Below, piece by piece: positions 52,237-61,443 of a stretch of 64,000 nucleotides of DNA. A program made the position numbers and the translations under genes. The stretch covers positions 1,338,402 through 1,402,401 of the forward strand of contig NZ_JAHPZX010000002.1 of assembly GCF_021325795.1 (NCBI RefSeq), in the 5' to 3' direction. The notes under the pieces are model-generated. The model searched no databases. It saw only the letters and a program-made list of their open reading frames with translations, and was not told where the DNA came from. The first letter of the stretch is position 1. Every line of letters begins with the position of its first letter. The stretch is from Bordetella sp. LUAb4. Its GTDB lineage: Bacteria; Pseudomonadota; Gammaproteobacteria; Burkholderiales; Burkholderiaceae_B.

Positions 52237-53162
52237 AGCCGCCGTCAGGTAGTGCCCCGGCAGGTAGTGCCTCGACAGGCAGCACCCTCGCACGCCGGCT
52301 GCCCGAGCTGTCCTTGGTCGGCGTCACCATGATCTGGGGCCTGACCTTTCTGACGGTCCAGCATGCCCTGGCCTACAGCTCGCCGCTGTTCTTCGTGGGC
52401 TGCCGCTTCGCGGCGGCGGCACTGGCGGTGGGCGTGGTGTCGCGCACTGCGCTGCGCAACATCAGCTGGCGTGATATCCGCGCCGGCGCCGTCATCGGTG
52501 CCTGTATCGTCATGGGCTATGGTTTGCAGACGATAGGGCTGCAGCACGTGGCCAGCAGCGAGTCGGGGTTTCTCACCGCGCTGTATGTCCCGCTGGTGCC
52601 GCTGCTGCAGTGGGTGTTCTGGCGCCGCCGTCCCCATGTCATGTGCCTGCTCGGCGTGCTGTGCGCCTTCGCCGGCATGCTGTGCTTCGCCGACGGCGGT
52701 CATGGGCTGGCCCTGTCCTTCACGCTGGGACAGACGCTGACGCTGATCGCGGCGGTGGCCTTCGCGCTGGAAATCAGCGCGATCAGCCATTACGCCTCGC
52801 GTGTGAACGTGCGCTGCGTCACGGTGGCGCAACTGGCTTTCACCGCCCTCTTCGCCTTCGCGTTGCGGCCCCTGGCGGGTGAACACGAGGCGCCCGCGCT
52901 GTCATGGCAGTTGCTGGCGTTCGCCGGCGGCCTGGGCTGCGCCAGCGCGCTGATCCAGATGGCGATGAACTGGGCGCAGAAAACAGTCGATGCTTCGCGC
53001 GCCGCCATCATCTACGCGGGCGAGCCCATCTGGGCCGGCCTGTTCGGCCGTCTCGCCGGCGAGCGCCTGCCAGGGCTGGCCCTGGTCGGCGGTGCCTTGA
53101 TCGTACTGGCCATCATCGTCAGCGAATTGCGCCCACGGTGGCTGCGGGCGCGCGGCGCCTGA
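52233..53162 (+). CDS. DMT-family (EamA) transporter
   Basis: A 309-residue membrane protein with ten helices in two EamA repeats: VTMIWGLTFLTVQHAL near residue 30 and IIYAGEPIWAGLFGRLAGE near residue 253. Such transporters export amino acids or metabolites. The start is GTG at 52233, overlapping the hutG stop (GTGA). Function by context could be export of a product of amino-acid breakdown, which is speculative. Confidence 0.87.
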   Translation: MKPPSGSAPAGSASTGSTLARRLPELSLVGVTMIWGLTFLTVQHALAYSSPLFFVGCRFAAAALAVGVVSRTALRNISWRDIRAGAVIGACIVMGYGLQTIGLQHVASSESGFLTALYVPLVPLLQWVFWRRRPHVMCLLGVLCAFAGMLCFADGGHGLALSFTLGQTLTLIAAVAFALEISAISHYASRVNVRCVTVAQLAFTALFAFALRPLAGEHEAPALSWQLLAFAGGLGCASALIQMAMNWAQKTVDASRAAIIYAGEPIWAGLFGRLAGERLPGLALVGGALIVLAIIVSELRPRWLRARGA

Positions 53163-53177
53163 CGTCGAACGCAACGC

Positions 53178-54440
53178 TCAGGCGCTTTCCCGTGCCAATC
53201 GGGGCGACGGCGCCTGGCGCTTTTCTTCCCAATCGGCGATGACGGCCGTGGCGATGCTGTTGCCGATCACATTGGTCATCGTGCGGCCCATGTCGAGCAG
53301 TTGATCGATGGCCAGGACCAGCGCCACGCCGGCGGCGGGCAAGCCGAACATCGGTGCGATGGCGGCAACCACCACCACTGAACCGCGCGGCACGCTGGCC
53401 ATGCCCTTGCTGCTCAGCATGAGGATCAGCAGCATGACGATCTGCTGCGAAACCGGCATATCGATGCCATAAGCCTGCGCGATAAAGATCGCGGCGAAGG
53501 CCTGATACACCATCGAGCCGTCCAGGTTGAAGGCATAGCCCAGCGGCAGCGTGAAACCGACCACCTTCTTGTCGACGCCGAACGCTTCCAGCTTTTCCGT
53601 CAGGCGCGGGAACGCGGCTTCGCTACTGGCGGTGGAAAAGGCGATCATCGCCGGTTCGCGTACGGCCTTGAGCAGCGTGACGATGCGTCGGCCCAGGAAG
53701 GCATAGCCCACGGCGATGAGCACGATCCACAAAATCACCAGGGCCAGGTAGAAGGACCCCAGCAACTTGCCGTAGGTGAACAGCACGTCGAGACCGCGCA
53801 GGGTCACGACGGAAGCGATCGCGCCGAACACGCCCAGCGGAGCGAAGCGCATCACATAATCCGTGAGACGCAGCATCACCGGCACCAGGCCGTCCACCGC
53901 CTGGATGACGAAGGCGACCTTGGGGTCACGCTTGAGCGCGCTCAAGGCCAGGCCGAAGAACACCGAGAAGACGAGGATCTGCAGGATGTCGTTGCGCGCC
54001 ATCGCGTCCAGCACGCTGGTGGGGAAGGCATGGGTGATGACGTCGCGCACGTTCAATCCGGCGGTGTTCAGGCCGGTATTCACTTCACCGGTCCCCGCGG
54101 TCAGGTGCAGCGAGGAGCCCGGATCCGTCAGGTTGGCCATGACCAGGCCGATGGCCAGGGAAATGAGCGACGCGCACAGAAACCATCCTACCGAACGCAG
54201 GCCGATGCGCCCGACATCGTTGCCGCTATCCAGGCCCGACAAGCCGGAGACCAGTGTGGCGAACACCAGCGGCGCCAGGACCATCTTGATCAATCTCAGG
54301 AAGATGTCCGTGACGATGGAGAAATATCCCGCCACTTCCTTGAGTTCCGTGGCGTCTGAAATGTTCGCGTGGCAGGCGTAGCCGACGACTACCCCAAGGA
54401 GCATGGCAATCGCGATGCTCAGGGTTAAGCGATTTTTCAT
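53178..54440 (-). CDS. Dicarboxylate/amino-acid:cation symporter (DctA/GltP family)
   Basis: A 420-residue DAACS-family transporter. The ADxxxR-type and serine-rich loops are seen as FSTASSEAAFPRLTEKLEAFG, described at residues about 268-288, and GYAFNLDGSMVYQAFAAIFIAQ around residue 305. A C-terminal IDQLLDMGRTMTNVIGN completes the substrate site. It imports C4-dicarboxylates, glutamate or aspartate with Na+ or H+. It is divergent from the alaA-like gene across a structured 346-bp gap. Confidence 0.9.
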   Translation of the reverse strand: MKNRLTLSIAIAMLLGVVVGYACHANISDATELKEVAGYFSIVTDIFLRLIKMVLAPLVFATLVSGLSGLDSGNDVGRIGLRSVGWFLCASLISLAIGLVMANLTDPGSSLHLTAGTGEVNTGLNTAGLNVRDVITHAFPTSVLDAMARNDILQILVFSVFFGLALSALKRDPKVAFVIQAVDGLVPVMLRLTDYVMRFAPLGVFGAIASVVTLRGLDVLFTYGKLLGSFYLALVILWIVLIAVGYAFLGRRIVTLLKAVREPAMIAFSTASSEAAFPRLTEKLEAFGVDKKVVGFTLPLGYAFNLDGSMVYQAFAAIFIAQAYGIDMPVSQQIVMLLILMLSSKGMASVPRGSVVVVAAIAPMFGLPAAGVALVLAIDQLLDMGRTMTNVIGNSIATAVIADWEEKRQAPSPRLARESA

Positions 54441-54495
54441 ATCTGTCCTTCTTTTTCCTGCCCGTTCAGCTGACTTAACGCTGAATCAAATAGGC

Positions 54496-54610
54496 ATGCT
54501 GCTGCGGTGAGAGTGCTGCGAGAGGTTCGCCTTCCGAGGGAAAACGGGAAGGGAACAGGGCAGTCGCTGCCCAGGCGAAAAGACCATCCAGGACTTTACG
54601 CAGGCAGCAT
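54496..54610 (+). ncRNA. Candidate structured leader RNA upstream of the alaA-like gene
   Basis: Nested pairings define a closed multi-branch fold. P1 pairs 54496-54506 with 54599-54610 (eleven pairs, one bulge). P2 pairs TTCGCC (54526-54531) with GGCGAA (54574-54579). Inside P2 are a short TTCC/GGAA hairpin and a perfect GGGCAG-TCG-CTGCCC hairpin. Just after it lies a CGGG-AAAA-CCCG hairpin. No known riboswitch class was matched. The strand is uncertain because a divergent symporter gene lies on the other side; the plus strand is preferred. Confidence 0.4.
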
Positions 54611-54786
54611 CATACGGGAAAACCCGAAAATTCTTACCCGGCCACCGTCGCCCACCCGATGGACCATAGTTCGTCCCCGTTTTTCAACGTTTATGATGCC
54701 ACCCACGTCGCGCCCGCTTCGCATCCCTGGCGACGAAACACCGGTCGTCCCGTCAGAGACCCGACGACGCTTAGGAACCTTGTGGC

Positions 54787-56004
54787 ATGAAAGTCATAGA
54801 AAAATCGTCCAAACTCAACGCTGTCGCCTACGATATCCGGGGCCCGGTCCTGGACCGCGCCCGTGAGATGGAAGAGGCGGGCCAGCGCATCATCAAGCTG
54901 AATATCGGCAACGTCGCGGCCTTCGGCATCCAGCCTCCCGACGAGATCATCCAGGACATCATCCGCAATGTGGCCGACGTGGCCGGCTATACCGACAGCA
55001 AAGGGCTCTTCGCGCCGCGCAAGGCGGTGGTGCATTACATGCAGAGCAAGGGCGTGCATGGGGTCGACGTCAATGACGTCTATCTGGGCAATGGCGCGTC
55101 CGAACTGATTTCGATGAGCATCAACGCGCTGTTGAACGATGGCGATGAGTTGCTCATTCCCTCGCCCGACTTTCCTCTCTACACCGCGGTCACCGGCCTG
55201 TCGGGCGGACGTCCGGTCCACTATATGTGCGACGAGGGTTCGGAGTGGATGCCGGACATCGCCGACATCCGCGCGAAGATCACGCCGCGCACGCGCGGCA
55301 TCGTGGTGATCAATCCCAACAATCCGACGGGTGCCTTGTACTCGCGCGAAGTGCTGCTGGAAATCCTGCAGGTCGCGCGCGAATATGGGCTGGTGGTGCT
55401 GGCCGACGAGATCTACGACAAGACGCTGTTCGAGGAACACACCCACGTCAGCATGGCGTCGCTGGCCGATGACGTACTTATCCTGACCTTCAACGGCCTG
55501 TCCAAGAACTATCGTTCCTGCGGCTATCGCGCCGGGTGGATGGTGGTGTCGGGCGACAAGCGCTACGCACAGGGCTACATCGAAGGCTTGAACATGCTGG
55601 CGTCCTTGCGCCTGTGCTCGAACACGCCGGGGCAGCTGGCGATCCAGACTGCCTTGGGCGGCTACCAGAGCATCAATGAGTTGGTCGGACCCGCGGGCAG
55701 GCTGCGCAAGCAACGCGACGTGGCGTATGACCTGCTGACGCAGATTCCTGGTGTCCAGGTCATGAAGCCCAAGGGAGCGCTGTATTTGTTCCCCAGGCTG
55801 GATCCGAAGATCTATCCCATCGAAGACGACCAGCAGTTCGCCTACGACCTGCTGGACCAGGAACGCGTGCTGATCGTCCAGGGCACGGGCTTCAACTACC
55901 CCACCCACGATCACTTCCGCATGGTGTTCCTGCCGCACGTGGACGACCTGACCGAAGCCATCGGCCGCATCGACCGCTTCCTGGCGGGCATACGCAAGGG
56001 CTGA
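54787..56004 (+). CDS. alaA: Glutamate-pyruvate (alanine) aminotransferase
   Basis: A 405-residue class I PLP aminotransferase very like AlaA: MKVIEKSSKLNAVAYDIRGP at the start, LKLNIGNVAAFG-type residues, VVINPNNPTGALYSREVL, and the Schiff-base lysine in FNGLSKNYRSCGYRAGWM. It makes alanine from pyruvate with glutamate as donor. The start follows GGAAC at a usual distance. About 180 bp of possible leader with RNA structure precedes it. The next gene, a D-cysteine desulfhydrase, is only 30 bp downstream. Confidence 0.92.
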   Translation: MKVIEKSSKLNAVAYDIRGPVLDRAREMEEAGQRIIKLNIGNVAAFGIQPPDEIIQDIIRNVADVAGYTDSKGLFAPRKAVVHYMQSKGVHGVDVNDVYLGNGASELISMSINALLNDGDELLIPSPDFPLYTAVTGLSGGRPVHYMCDEGSEWMPDIADIRAKITPRTRGIVVINPNNPTGALYSREVLLEILQVAREYGLVVLADEIYDKTLFEEHTHVSMASLADDVLILTFNGLSKNYRSCGYRAGWMVVSGDKRYAQGYIEGLNMLASLRLCSNTPGQLAIQTALGGYQSINELVGPAGRLRKQRDVAYDLLTQIPGVQVMKPKGALYLFPRLDPKIYPIEDDQQFAYDLLDQERVLIVQGTGFNYPTHDHFRMVFLPHVDDLTEAIGRIDRFLAGIRKG

Positions 56005-56034
56005 CCGAACGCCACGCCAAACCATCAGGAGTTC

Positions 56035-57036
56035 GTGCCAGATATGTTCTTCGACCGATTCCCCGTCCGCCCCTTGCTCGACGGTCCCACGCCCATTCAA
56101 CGGCTGGATCGTCTCAGTGATCGCCTGGGCGTCAATCTATTCGTCAAACGTGACGACTTGAGTGGACTGGGATTGGGCGGCAACAAGCTGCGCAAGCTGG
56201 AGTTCCTGATCGGCGAGGCGCTGGCAGCACAGGCAGACACCATCATCACGGTGGGCGCCTGGCAGTCGAACCACGCGCGTCTGACCGCGGCCGCCGCGGC
56301 GAAGGCCGGCCTGCATTGCGAACTGGTTTTGAACCACGCGGTCGAGCGCGACGACGATGCCTACGCCCACAATGGCAATCCCCTGCTGAACGAACTACTC
56401 GGCGCGCTGGTGCATGATCTGCCCGGTGCCGCCGACACGCTGGCCTACGCCCAAGCCAGAGCTGCACAGTTGCGCACTGAAGGTCGCCGTGTCTATCTCT
56501 GTCCGCTGGGCGGCTCCAGCGCCGTGGGCTGTCTGGGATATGCCAGGGCGGCGCTTGAAATACGCGAGCAGGAGGCTGATCTCGGCATCGCTTTCGACGG
56601 GATCGTCATTCCCAATGGCAGCGGCGGCACGCATGCGGGCCTGGCCGTCGGCGAGGTGCTGTTCGACGGCAATCCCGCCCGCGTGCGCGGCCACGCCGTG
56701 TTGCGCGGCGTCGACGCCACCAGGGAGATCACGCTGGGGAAGATTGGAGAAACGCTGCGCCTGCTCCAGGTGGATAAGGACTTGCCGGCGTCGCGGCTGA
56801 ATCTTTGCGACGGACAACTGGGCCCTGGCTATGGGCAGCCTACCGACGCGATGCGCGCCGCGGTTATTACCTTGGCAAGGGCTGAAGGCCTATTCCTCGA
56901 TCCGGTGTATAGCGGCAAGGCCTTCGCCGGACTGCTTGCCGATATCGAAATGGGCTATTACCACCGCGGTCAAAACATCCTGTTTGTCATGACCGGCGGC
57001 GTGCCTGGGCTCTTCGCGTATCGCAGCGCGTTCTGA
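56035..57036 (+). CDS. dcyD: D-cysteine desulfhydrase / ACC-deaminase family enzyme
   Basis: A 333-residue fold-type II PLP enzyme. The PLP lysine is in GLGGNKLRKLEFLIGEAL, the catalytic serine region in TVGAWQSNHARLTAAAAA, and the phosphate loop in NGSGGTHAGLAVG. The C-terminus holds the tyrosine in DPVYSGKAFAG. It degrades D-cysteine to pyruvate, H2S and ammonia; ACC deaminase is the related alternative. AGGAG lies 3 nt from GTG 56035 and 12 nt from ATG 56044, so the start is ambiguous. Probably co-transcribed with alaA. Confidence 0.87.
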   Translation: MPDMFFDRFPVRPLLDGPTPIQRLDRLSDRLGVNLFVKRDDLSGLGLGGNKLRKLEFLIGEALAAQADTIITVGAWQSNHARLTAAAAAKAGLHCELVLNHAVERDDDAYAHNGNPLLNELLGALVHDLPGAADTLAYAQARAAQLRTEGRRVYLCPLGGSSAVGCLGYARAALEIREQEADLGIAFDGIVIPNGSGGTHAGLAVGEVLFDGNPARVRGHAVLRGVDATREITLGKIGETLRLLQVDKDLPASRLNLCDGQLGPGYGQPTDAMRAAVITLARAEGLFLDPVYSGKAFAGLLADIEMGYYHRGQNILFVMTGGVPGLFAYRSAF

Positions 57037-57161
57037 TTGCGATCTCCCCGTCTTGGGCGATAACGCCTGGCCGTCCGCACGGCCGCCCTGCGCGCCTGGA
57101 ACATCAGCCCCTTATCCGCCATCCGCGATTCGCGGCCTGGCCGCGAGACCACTGGCTTTCG

Positions 57162-57866
57162 TCAACGTCCCAATAAGGCACACAGGGTCAGCAAGCAGCT
57201 GACGGTCAGGTGCGTGCCGGGGCGCGGGGGGTTACGGATGGCATCGGCGTGGGGGTGACGTACCAGCCACGCGGCCTGCAGGCCGGCGTTGGTGGCGCCG
57301 ACGACGTCGAGATCGTAATCGTCGCCGACATGGAGCATCTCGGCATGTTTGGCCGAGGCCATTTTGGCCGCGGCGTGAAAGATGGCGGCTTGAGGTTTTG
57401 CCACGCCGAACTGCTTCGCGGACAAGGCACCAACGAAGTACTGCTGCCCTCCCGTCAGCGCCAGGTTGGCGTTGCCGTTGGATACGGCCACCAAGGGGAA
57501 GCGGCCGCTCAGCCATTCCAGCGCGGGCAATACGTCTTCGAAAAACTCGACGTTGTTGCGCGCGGCATAGAACACCTCATAGGCCGGCGTGGTAAGCGAC
57601 GTGTCTTCATTCACCGCCTCCAAGGCCGCGGTCAGAGACCCCAGGCGCAGCGCCCGATAGTCGCCGGCCATTTCCGGATGATCCACTTCGTATTTGTCAC
57701 GCAGACGGGCCAGCGCATCGGGTGTCGTCAGCAGGGTCGCGGTGCGGGGCGCGTGTTCGATGAGCCAGGCCTGGAGCAGCGTTTCGGCGCGCGCAACGGA
57801 AGGCGCGAACGGCCAGAGGGTGTCGTCCAGATCGAGCGAAATGGCCGAGACGGCGTTGAGTGACAT
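57162..57866 (-). CDS. HAD-superfamily hydrolase
   Basis: A 234-residue phosphatase-type protein. Motif I is ISLDLDDTLWPF near residue 9, motif II the serine in VAVSNGNANL, motif III a lysine in AKQFGVAKPQAA, and motif IV HVGDDYDLDVVGATNAG. This is the haloacid dehalogenase layout, close to YjjG/pyrimidine nucleotidase-like members. The substrate is unknown. Its start faces the DHA2 MFS gene across 172 bp containing a long palindrome. Confidence 0.87.
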   Translation of the reverse strand: MSLNAVSAISLDLDDTLWPFAPSVARAETLLQAWLIEHAPRTATLLTTPDALARLRDKYEVDHPEMAGDYRALRLGSLTAALEAVNEDTSLTTPAYEVFYAARNNVEFFEDVLPALEWLSGRFPLVAVSNGNANLALTGGQQYFVGALSAKQFGVAKPQAAIFHAAAKMASAKHAEMLHVGDDYDLDVVGATNAGLQAAWLVRHPHADAIRNPPRPGTHLTVSCLLTLCALLGR

Positions 57867-57967
57867 ACGTTGAAAATCAGGCTTTGGGGTGTGATGGATC
57901 CAGAAAATGTTAACGCAGTTAAGGCCGTTTAAAGCGAAGGTCAGGTCATTCGTTTAATATATATATA

Positions 57968-57994
57968 ACTTATAGATGTTTGACATCTATAAGT
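57968..57994. promoter_or_regulatory. 27-bp perfect palindrome upstream of the MFS pump
   Basis: ACTTATAGATGT and ACATCTATAAGT are perfect complements around TTG. The palindrome overlaps an AT-rich TATATATA stretch likely to be the promoter and ends 44 bp before the pump start. It is a typical operator for a MarR- or TetR-type dimer, but no such gene is adjacent. Confidence 0.6.
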
Positions 57995-58038
57995 CTCACC
58001 CCGTCTCCCGTTATATCGCCGTACGCTGCGCCCGTATC

Positions 58039-59616
58039 ATGTCTACGCCATCAGGCACACTCGCAACATCCCCCTCTAGTCCCTCCCAGGTTTCATCCGC
58101 CCCAGCCGCCCTGAGTCACCGCGAAATCATGCGGGTGATCGGCGGCATCGTGCTTTGCATCCTGCTAGCGTCGCTGGATCAGACGGTCGTGATTCCGGCG
58201 GTGCCGGCCATCGCTTCCGACCTGAATGGCTTCGGCCATTTGTCCTGGATCGTGGCGGCCTATCTGATCGCGGCCACCGTGACGACGCCGATCTATGGCA
58301 AGTTGTCCGACATTTACGGCCGGCGCGGCATGCTGACGGTTTCGATCGGCTTGTTCATCGTGACCTCGGTCATGTGCGCCATGGCCCAGACACTGGACCA
58401 GTTGATCTGGTTCCGTGCTTTGCAGGGTCTGGGCGGCGGCGGCCTGATGTCCTTGGCGCAGGCCGCCATCGCCGATGTGGTGGCGCCGCGCCAGCGCGGC
58501 CGCTATCAAGGGTATCTGGCGGCGGTCTGGGGCGTGGCCTCGATTGCGGGCCCCCTGGTCGGCGGCTATGTGTCGGAGCATCTATCCTGGCGCTGGTTGT
58601 TCTGGATGAACCTGCCGCTGGGCCTGGTCGCGATGTATTCGTGCAACCGCGGCCTGCGGACGCTCAAGGCCAAGGGCGGCAAGGCGCGGCTGGATCTGCT
58701 GGGGTCGTTGCTGCTGGCGTTGACCATCGTCAGTTGCCTGCTGGCCTTGAGCTGGGGTGGCGCCGCTTATGCCTGGCTATCGCCGGAAATCATGGGCCTG
58801 GTGCTGTTGACGGTCTTGGCGCTCATCGCCCTGGTGTGGCAGGAAAAGCGTGCGCGCGACCCCTTGCTGCCGCCACGCATGTTCGCCAACAAGACATTCA
58901 CCTGCGGTGTGGCGGTGTCGTCGACGGGCGCCCTGGCGATCTTTCTTTGCATCTTCTCGCTGCCGCTGTACTTCCAACTGGTGCGCGGCACCAGCGCGTC
59001 GGAGTCTGGCCTGTTCGTCGTGCCGTTTCTGTTGTCCAACGTGGCGGGCAATATGGTGGCCAGCAATCTGGCCCGGCGCGTCGGCAAACTGCGCGGCATC
59101 CTGTCCGTGGGGCTGACGGTGGCTGCCATCGGCATGTGTGCCCTGGCCTTCATGGGACCGTCGACGCCGCTGGCGCTGGTACTGGCCGTGACACTGCTGG
59201 CCGGCGTCGGCCTGGGACAGTGCATGGTGGGCATGATCATGTCGGTGCAGAACGCGCTGGATTCGCGTGATATCGGCGCGGGTACGGGGGCCGTGCTGGT
59301 GTTGCGGTCGGTGGGCAGCGCGTTCGGCAGCGCGCTGGCGGGCAGCCTGTTGGCCTTGGGCTTTGCCGCCTCGTTGTCGAAGGCCGGCATCGTCGAGCAG
59401 ATCGACCTGGGTGCCCTGCGCCATGGCAGCGATGTGCTGTCGAACCTGGCACCGGCCGCCAGGCTCGCCTTGATGGACGGCGTCGCGTCCACCTTCCGCA
59501 TGATCTTCGCCTTCGGCGCGGTGATGACCGTAATCTCCCTGATCATCGTCCGCCGCATGCCCGACCTGGAACTACGCGGCTCGACGGCGCACCAGCATGT
59601 GCCGCTGGGTGAGTGA
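58039..59616 (+). CDS. DHA2-type (EmrB/QacA) MFS efflux pump
   Basis: A 525-residue transporter with fourteen predicted helices. Motif D1 is LASLDQTVVIPAVPAIASDL, motif A YGKLSDIYGRRGMLTV, and motif C GVASIAGPLVGGYVSEH-like (residues about 158-174). It exports drugs or toxic organics in exchange for protons. The start at 58039 follows the family boundary; an ATG at 57976 lies inside the palindrome and is less likely. A strong terminator follows. Confidence 0.9.
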   Translation: MSTPSGTLATSPSSPSQVSSAPAALSHREIMRVIGGIVLCILLASLDQTVVIPAVPAIASDLNGFGHLSWIVAAYLIAATVTTPIYGKLSDIYGRRGMLTVSIGLFIVTSVMCAMAQTLDQLIWFRALQGLGGGGLMSLAQAAIADVVAPRQRGRYQGYLAAVWGVASIAGPLVGGYVSEHLSWRWLFWMNLPLGLVAMYSCNRGLRTLKAKGGKARLDLLGSLLLALTIVSCLLALSWGGAAYAWLSPEIMGLVLLTVLALIALVWQEKRARDPLLPPRMFANKTFTCGVAVSSTGALAIFLCIFSLPLYFQLVRGTSASESGLFVVPFLLSNVAGNMVASNLARRVGKLRGILSVGLTVAAIGMCALAFMGPSTPLALVLAVTLLAGVGLGQCMVGMIMSVQNALDSRDIGAGTGAVLVLRSVGSAFGSALAGSLLALGFAASLSKAGIVEQIDLGALRHGSDVLSNLAPAARLALMDGVASTFRMIFAFGAVMTVISLIIVRRMPDLELRGSTAHQHVPLGE

Positions 59617-59636
59617 GAACAGGCACGACATATACG

Positions 59637-59664
59637 AAGACGGCGCCAAGGCGCCGTCTTTTTT
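59637..59664 (+). terminator. Intrinsic terminator of the MFS pump gene
   Basis: AAGACGGCGCC pairs with GGCGCCGTCTT and continues into six T residues, 20 bp after the stop codon. Confidence 0.92.
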
Positions 59665-59678
59665 CTTCCTGTGAATCG

Positions 59679-59736
59679 ATTTTCACTGAAAACGGCATTT
59701 TCAACAAATGTTGAAAATCGCTTATTCAGTGAAAAT
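59679..59736. repeat. Nested inverted repeats between the MFS terminator and pldA
   Basis: Outer arms ATTTTCACTGAA (59679-59690) and TTCAGTGAAAAT (59725-59736) enclose inner arms ATTTTCAACA (59697-59706) and TGTTGAAAAT (59709-59718). Both pairs are perfect and share the ATTTTCA start. It can form a two-part cruciform or RNA hairpin. It lacks a T tract, so it is not a typical terminator. Confidence 0.8.
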
Positions 59737-59794
59737 ACGGCCGCATTGCCAGGAGTTCGATGCGATTGGGAGCCTCGACCGCCACGCGCCTGCG

Positions 59795-61081
59795 TTATTG
59801 CACCAACGCGAACCCGATGCCGATCTGTGAGCGGTGGCGCTGGTCGTAGCCCAGCAGCGTTTCGCCGTAGCCATTGAAGTACTGCAAGTGCACGTAGCCG
59901 TTCATGTTCAGCCACGTACGCTTCAAGGGCCAGGCCAGGTCCAGCTGCGTAGTGCGGCGCGAGTTGGCGCCCTGGCGGTACATCGCCGACGCGATCAGGC
60001 CATTGTCTTGCGCCCAGCGCAGGTTCCAGTCCACATGGCCGGCATAGTCCGAGTAATCGGCATTCTCGTCGGCAACGCCGAAATAGCCCTTGATGCGCGG
60101 CGAGAAGGTCAGCGTGCTGCCGCCGTCGAAGCGGTAGTTGAGCGCCGGCTGCAGGAACGCATCGTTGACCGAACGCGAATCGGCGCCCCCCTTGCCATTG
60201 GACATGTGCTCGACCCCGGCCTGCAGGCCCGCCCGCCAGTTCTGGCTGTTCGAAGTCCACATATTGTCGTTCAGCCAGAACAGGCTGGGATTGAACGTCG
60301 TGTCGATGAAAGGCCGCGACTCGCCCTGCAGGTCCCAGAGCGAAGTCTGGGTATATCCCAGATAGAGCTTGTCCCAGAACTTGGGATCCGAGGAATCAGG
60401 CGTGAACAGGCGGTACTTGAAGCTGACCTGGAACCGGGCGGTGGTGCGGTCCCGGGTACGGATGTCGAAGTACATGGGCTGGTACTCGGACAGCCCCGCC
60501 AGTACGCCGCTCAGCCGATCGGGGTCGGCCGGTGTCACGGTGGACGCCACCTGCGTCGGCGCGGGACCCGCCGCGGGCGAGGCGCCGGCGGCGGCCACTT
60601 CCGGTGCCGGCACCGGTTGGCCGGTGGTCGGGTCGACGACAGGCACCGTGGCGGGACGGGACGCGACCACCGGCGCACCGCCGGCACCGGTGTCCAGCGC
60701 CATCAACGCGGGCTCGCCTTCGATGGCGACGGCTTGCAGGCCATGCACGTCGGCCGGCACGACCGCGCTCCACGACATGCGCGCGAAATTGTTGACGGGT
60801 ATGTTCAGGTCCCGCGCATCGGAATCCGCTTGCGCGGGCGTCCGGATGATGGCGCCATTGGGCGCACGCCACTGCAGTATCAGCTGGCGCGGCGGCTGCC
60901 ACCGAGCGCCGGCGGAGCCATCATTGAAATAGACGGCCTGTACGCGGACAGTCGTACCCGGCGCCGCGGCGGCCCGGTCCAGGGTATAGCTGATGCCGGC
61001 ATGGGCCGGCACGGTAATCGCCGCCAAGGCGGCCAGGCCGCCAAGCCGGAAGGCTGCGCGCGTGCGAGACAGACGATTCAT
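59795..61081 (-). CDS. pldA: Outer-membrane phospholipase A
   Basis: A 428-residue OMPLA. A signal peptide ends near VPAHA (residue 28). An N-terminal domain and a Pro/Ala-rich linker (residues about 135-180) precede the beta-barrel, which starts around YQPMYFDIRTRD. The active-site block is GVEHMSNGKGGADSRSVN with the catalytic His and Ser, and the Asn partner in the preceding strand region. It hydrolyses phospholipids in the outer leaflet after membrane damage. It is longer than E. coli PldA (289 residues) because of the N-terminal part, as in other Burkholderiales. Confidence 0.9.
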   Translation of the reverse strand: MNRLSRTRAAFRLGGLAALAAITVPAHAGISYTLDRAAAAPGTTVRVQAVYFNDGSAGARWQPPRQLILQWRAPNGAIIRTPAQADSDARDLNIPVNNFARMSWSAVVPADVHGLQAVAIEGEPALMALDTGAGGAPVVASRPATVPVVDPTTGQPVPAPEVAAAGASPAAGPAPTQVASTVTPADPDRLSGVLAGLSEYQPMYFDIRTRDRTTARFQVSFKYRLFTPDSSDPKFWDKLYLGYTQTSLWDLQGESRPFIDTTFNPSLFWLNDNMWTSNSQNWRAGLQAGVEHMSNGKGGADSRSVNDAFLQPALNYRFDGGSTLTFSPRIKGYFGVADENADYSDYAGHVDWNLRWAQDNGLIASAMYRQGANSRRTTQLDLAWPLKRTWLNMNGYVHLQYFNGYGETLLGYDQRHRSQIGIGFALVQ

Positions 61082-61443
61082 GACAACGGGGAGGCTGGTA
61101 AAGGACGTGGCACTGTATCACCGGGGGTTACGGTGACTGATACCGTCTGTAATGCCAATTTTTGCCCCAAACCGCCATTGGCGCCGAATCGGCCTCACCG
61201 CCCGAGCACGCGCATAACACGAGCCGACGCGGCCCACTGTCGCGGCCAGCGAGGTCGAACACCGGTGACGGCGACTCCTTCTGTCCTGGATTGCCAAAAT
61301 TCCCCTAGAACAAGTAGTTACCCAGCCTGGAGAAAGCCTTACAACACAGGTCGCGGCAGCGTTGCGAAAACGGCGTTTCACGGCGGGTGGGCGACCATTC
61401 CGTAAGCCATGTAAAATGCCGCTCGGCTCTCGGCCTCCGTGCG

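Noticed and set aside
54496..54610. Glycine riboswitch before alaA
   Set aside because: The GAGAG and CAGGCGAAAAG segments are reminiscent, but the GCCGAAGG core and the GAG/CTC pairing of the glycine aptamer are absent; it is kept only as an unclassified structured leader.
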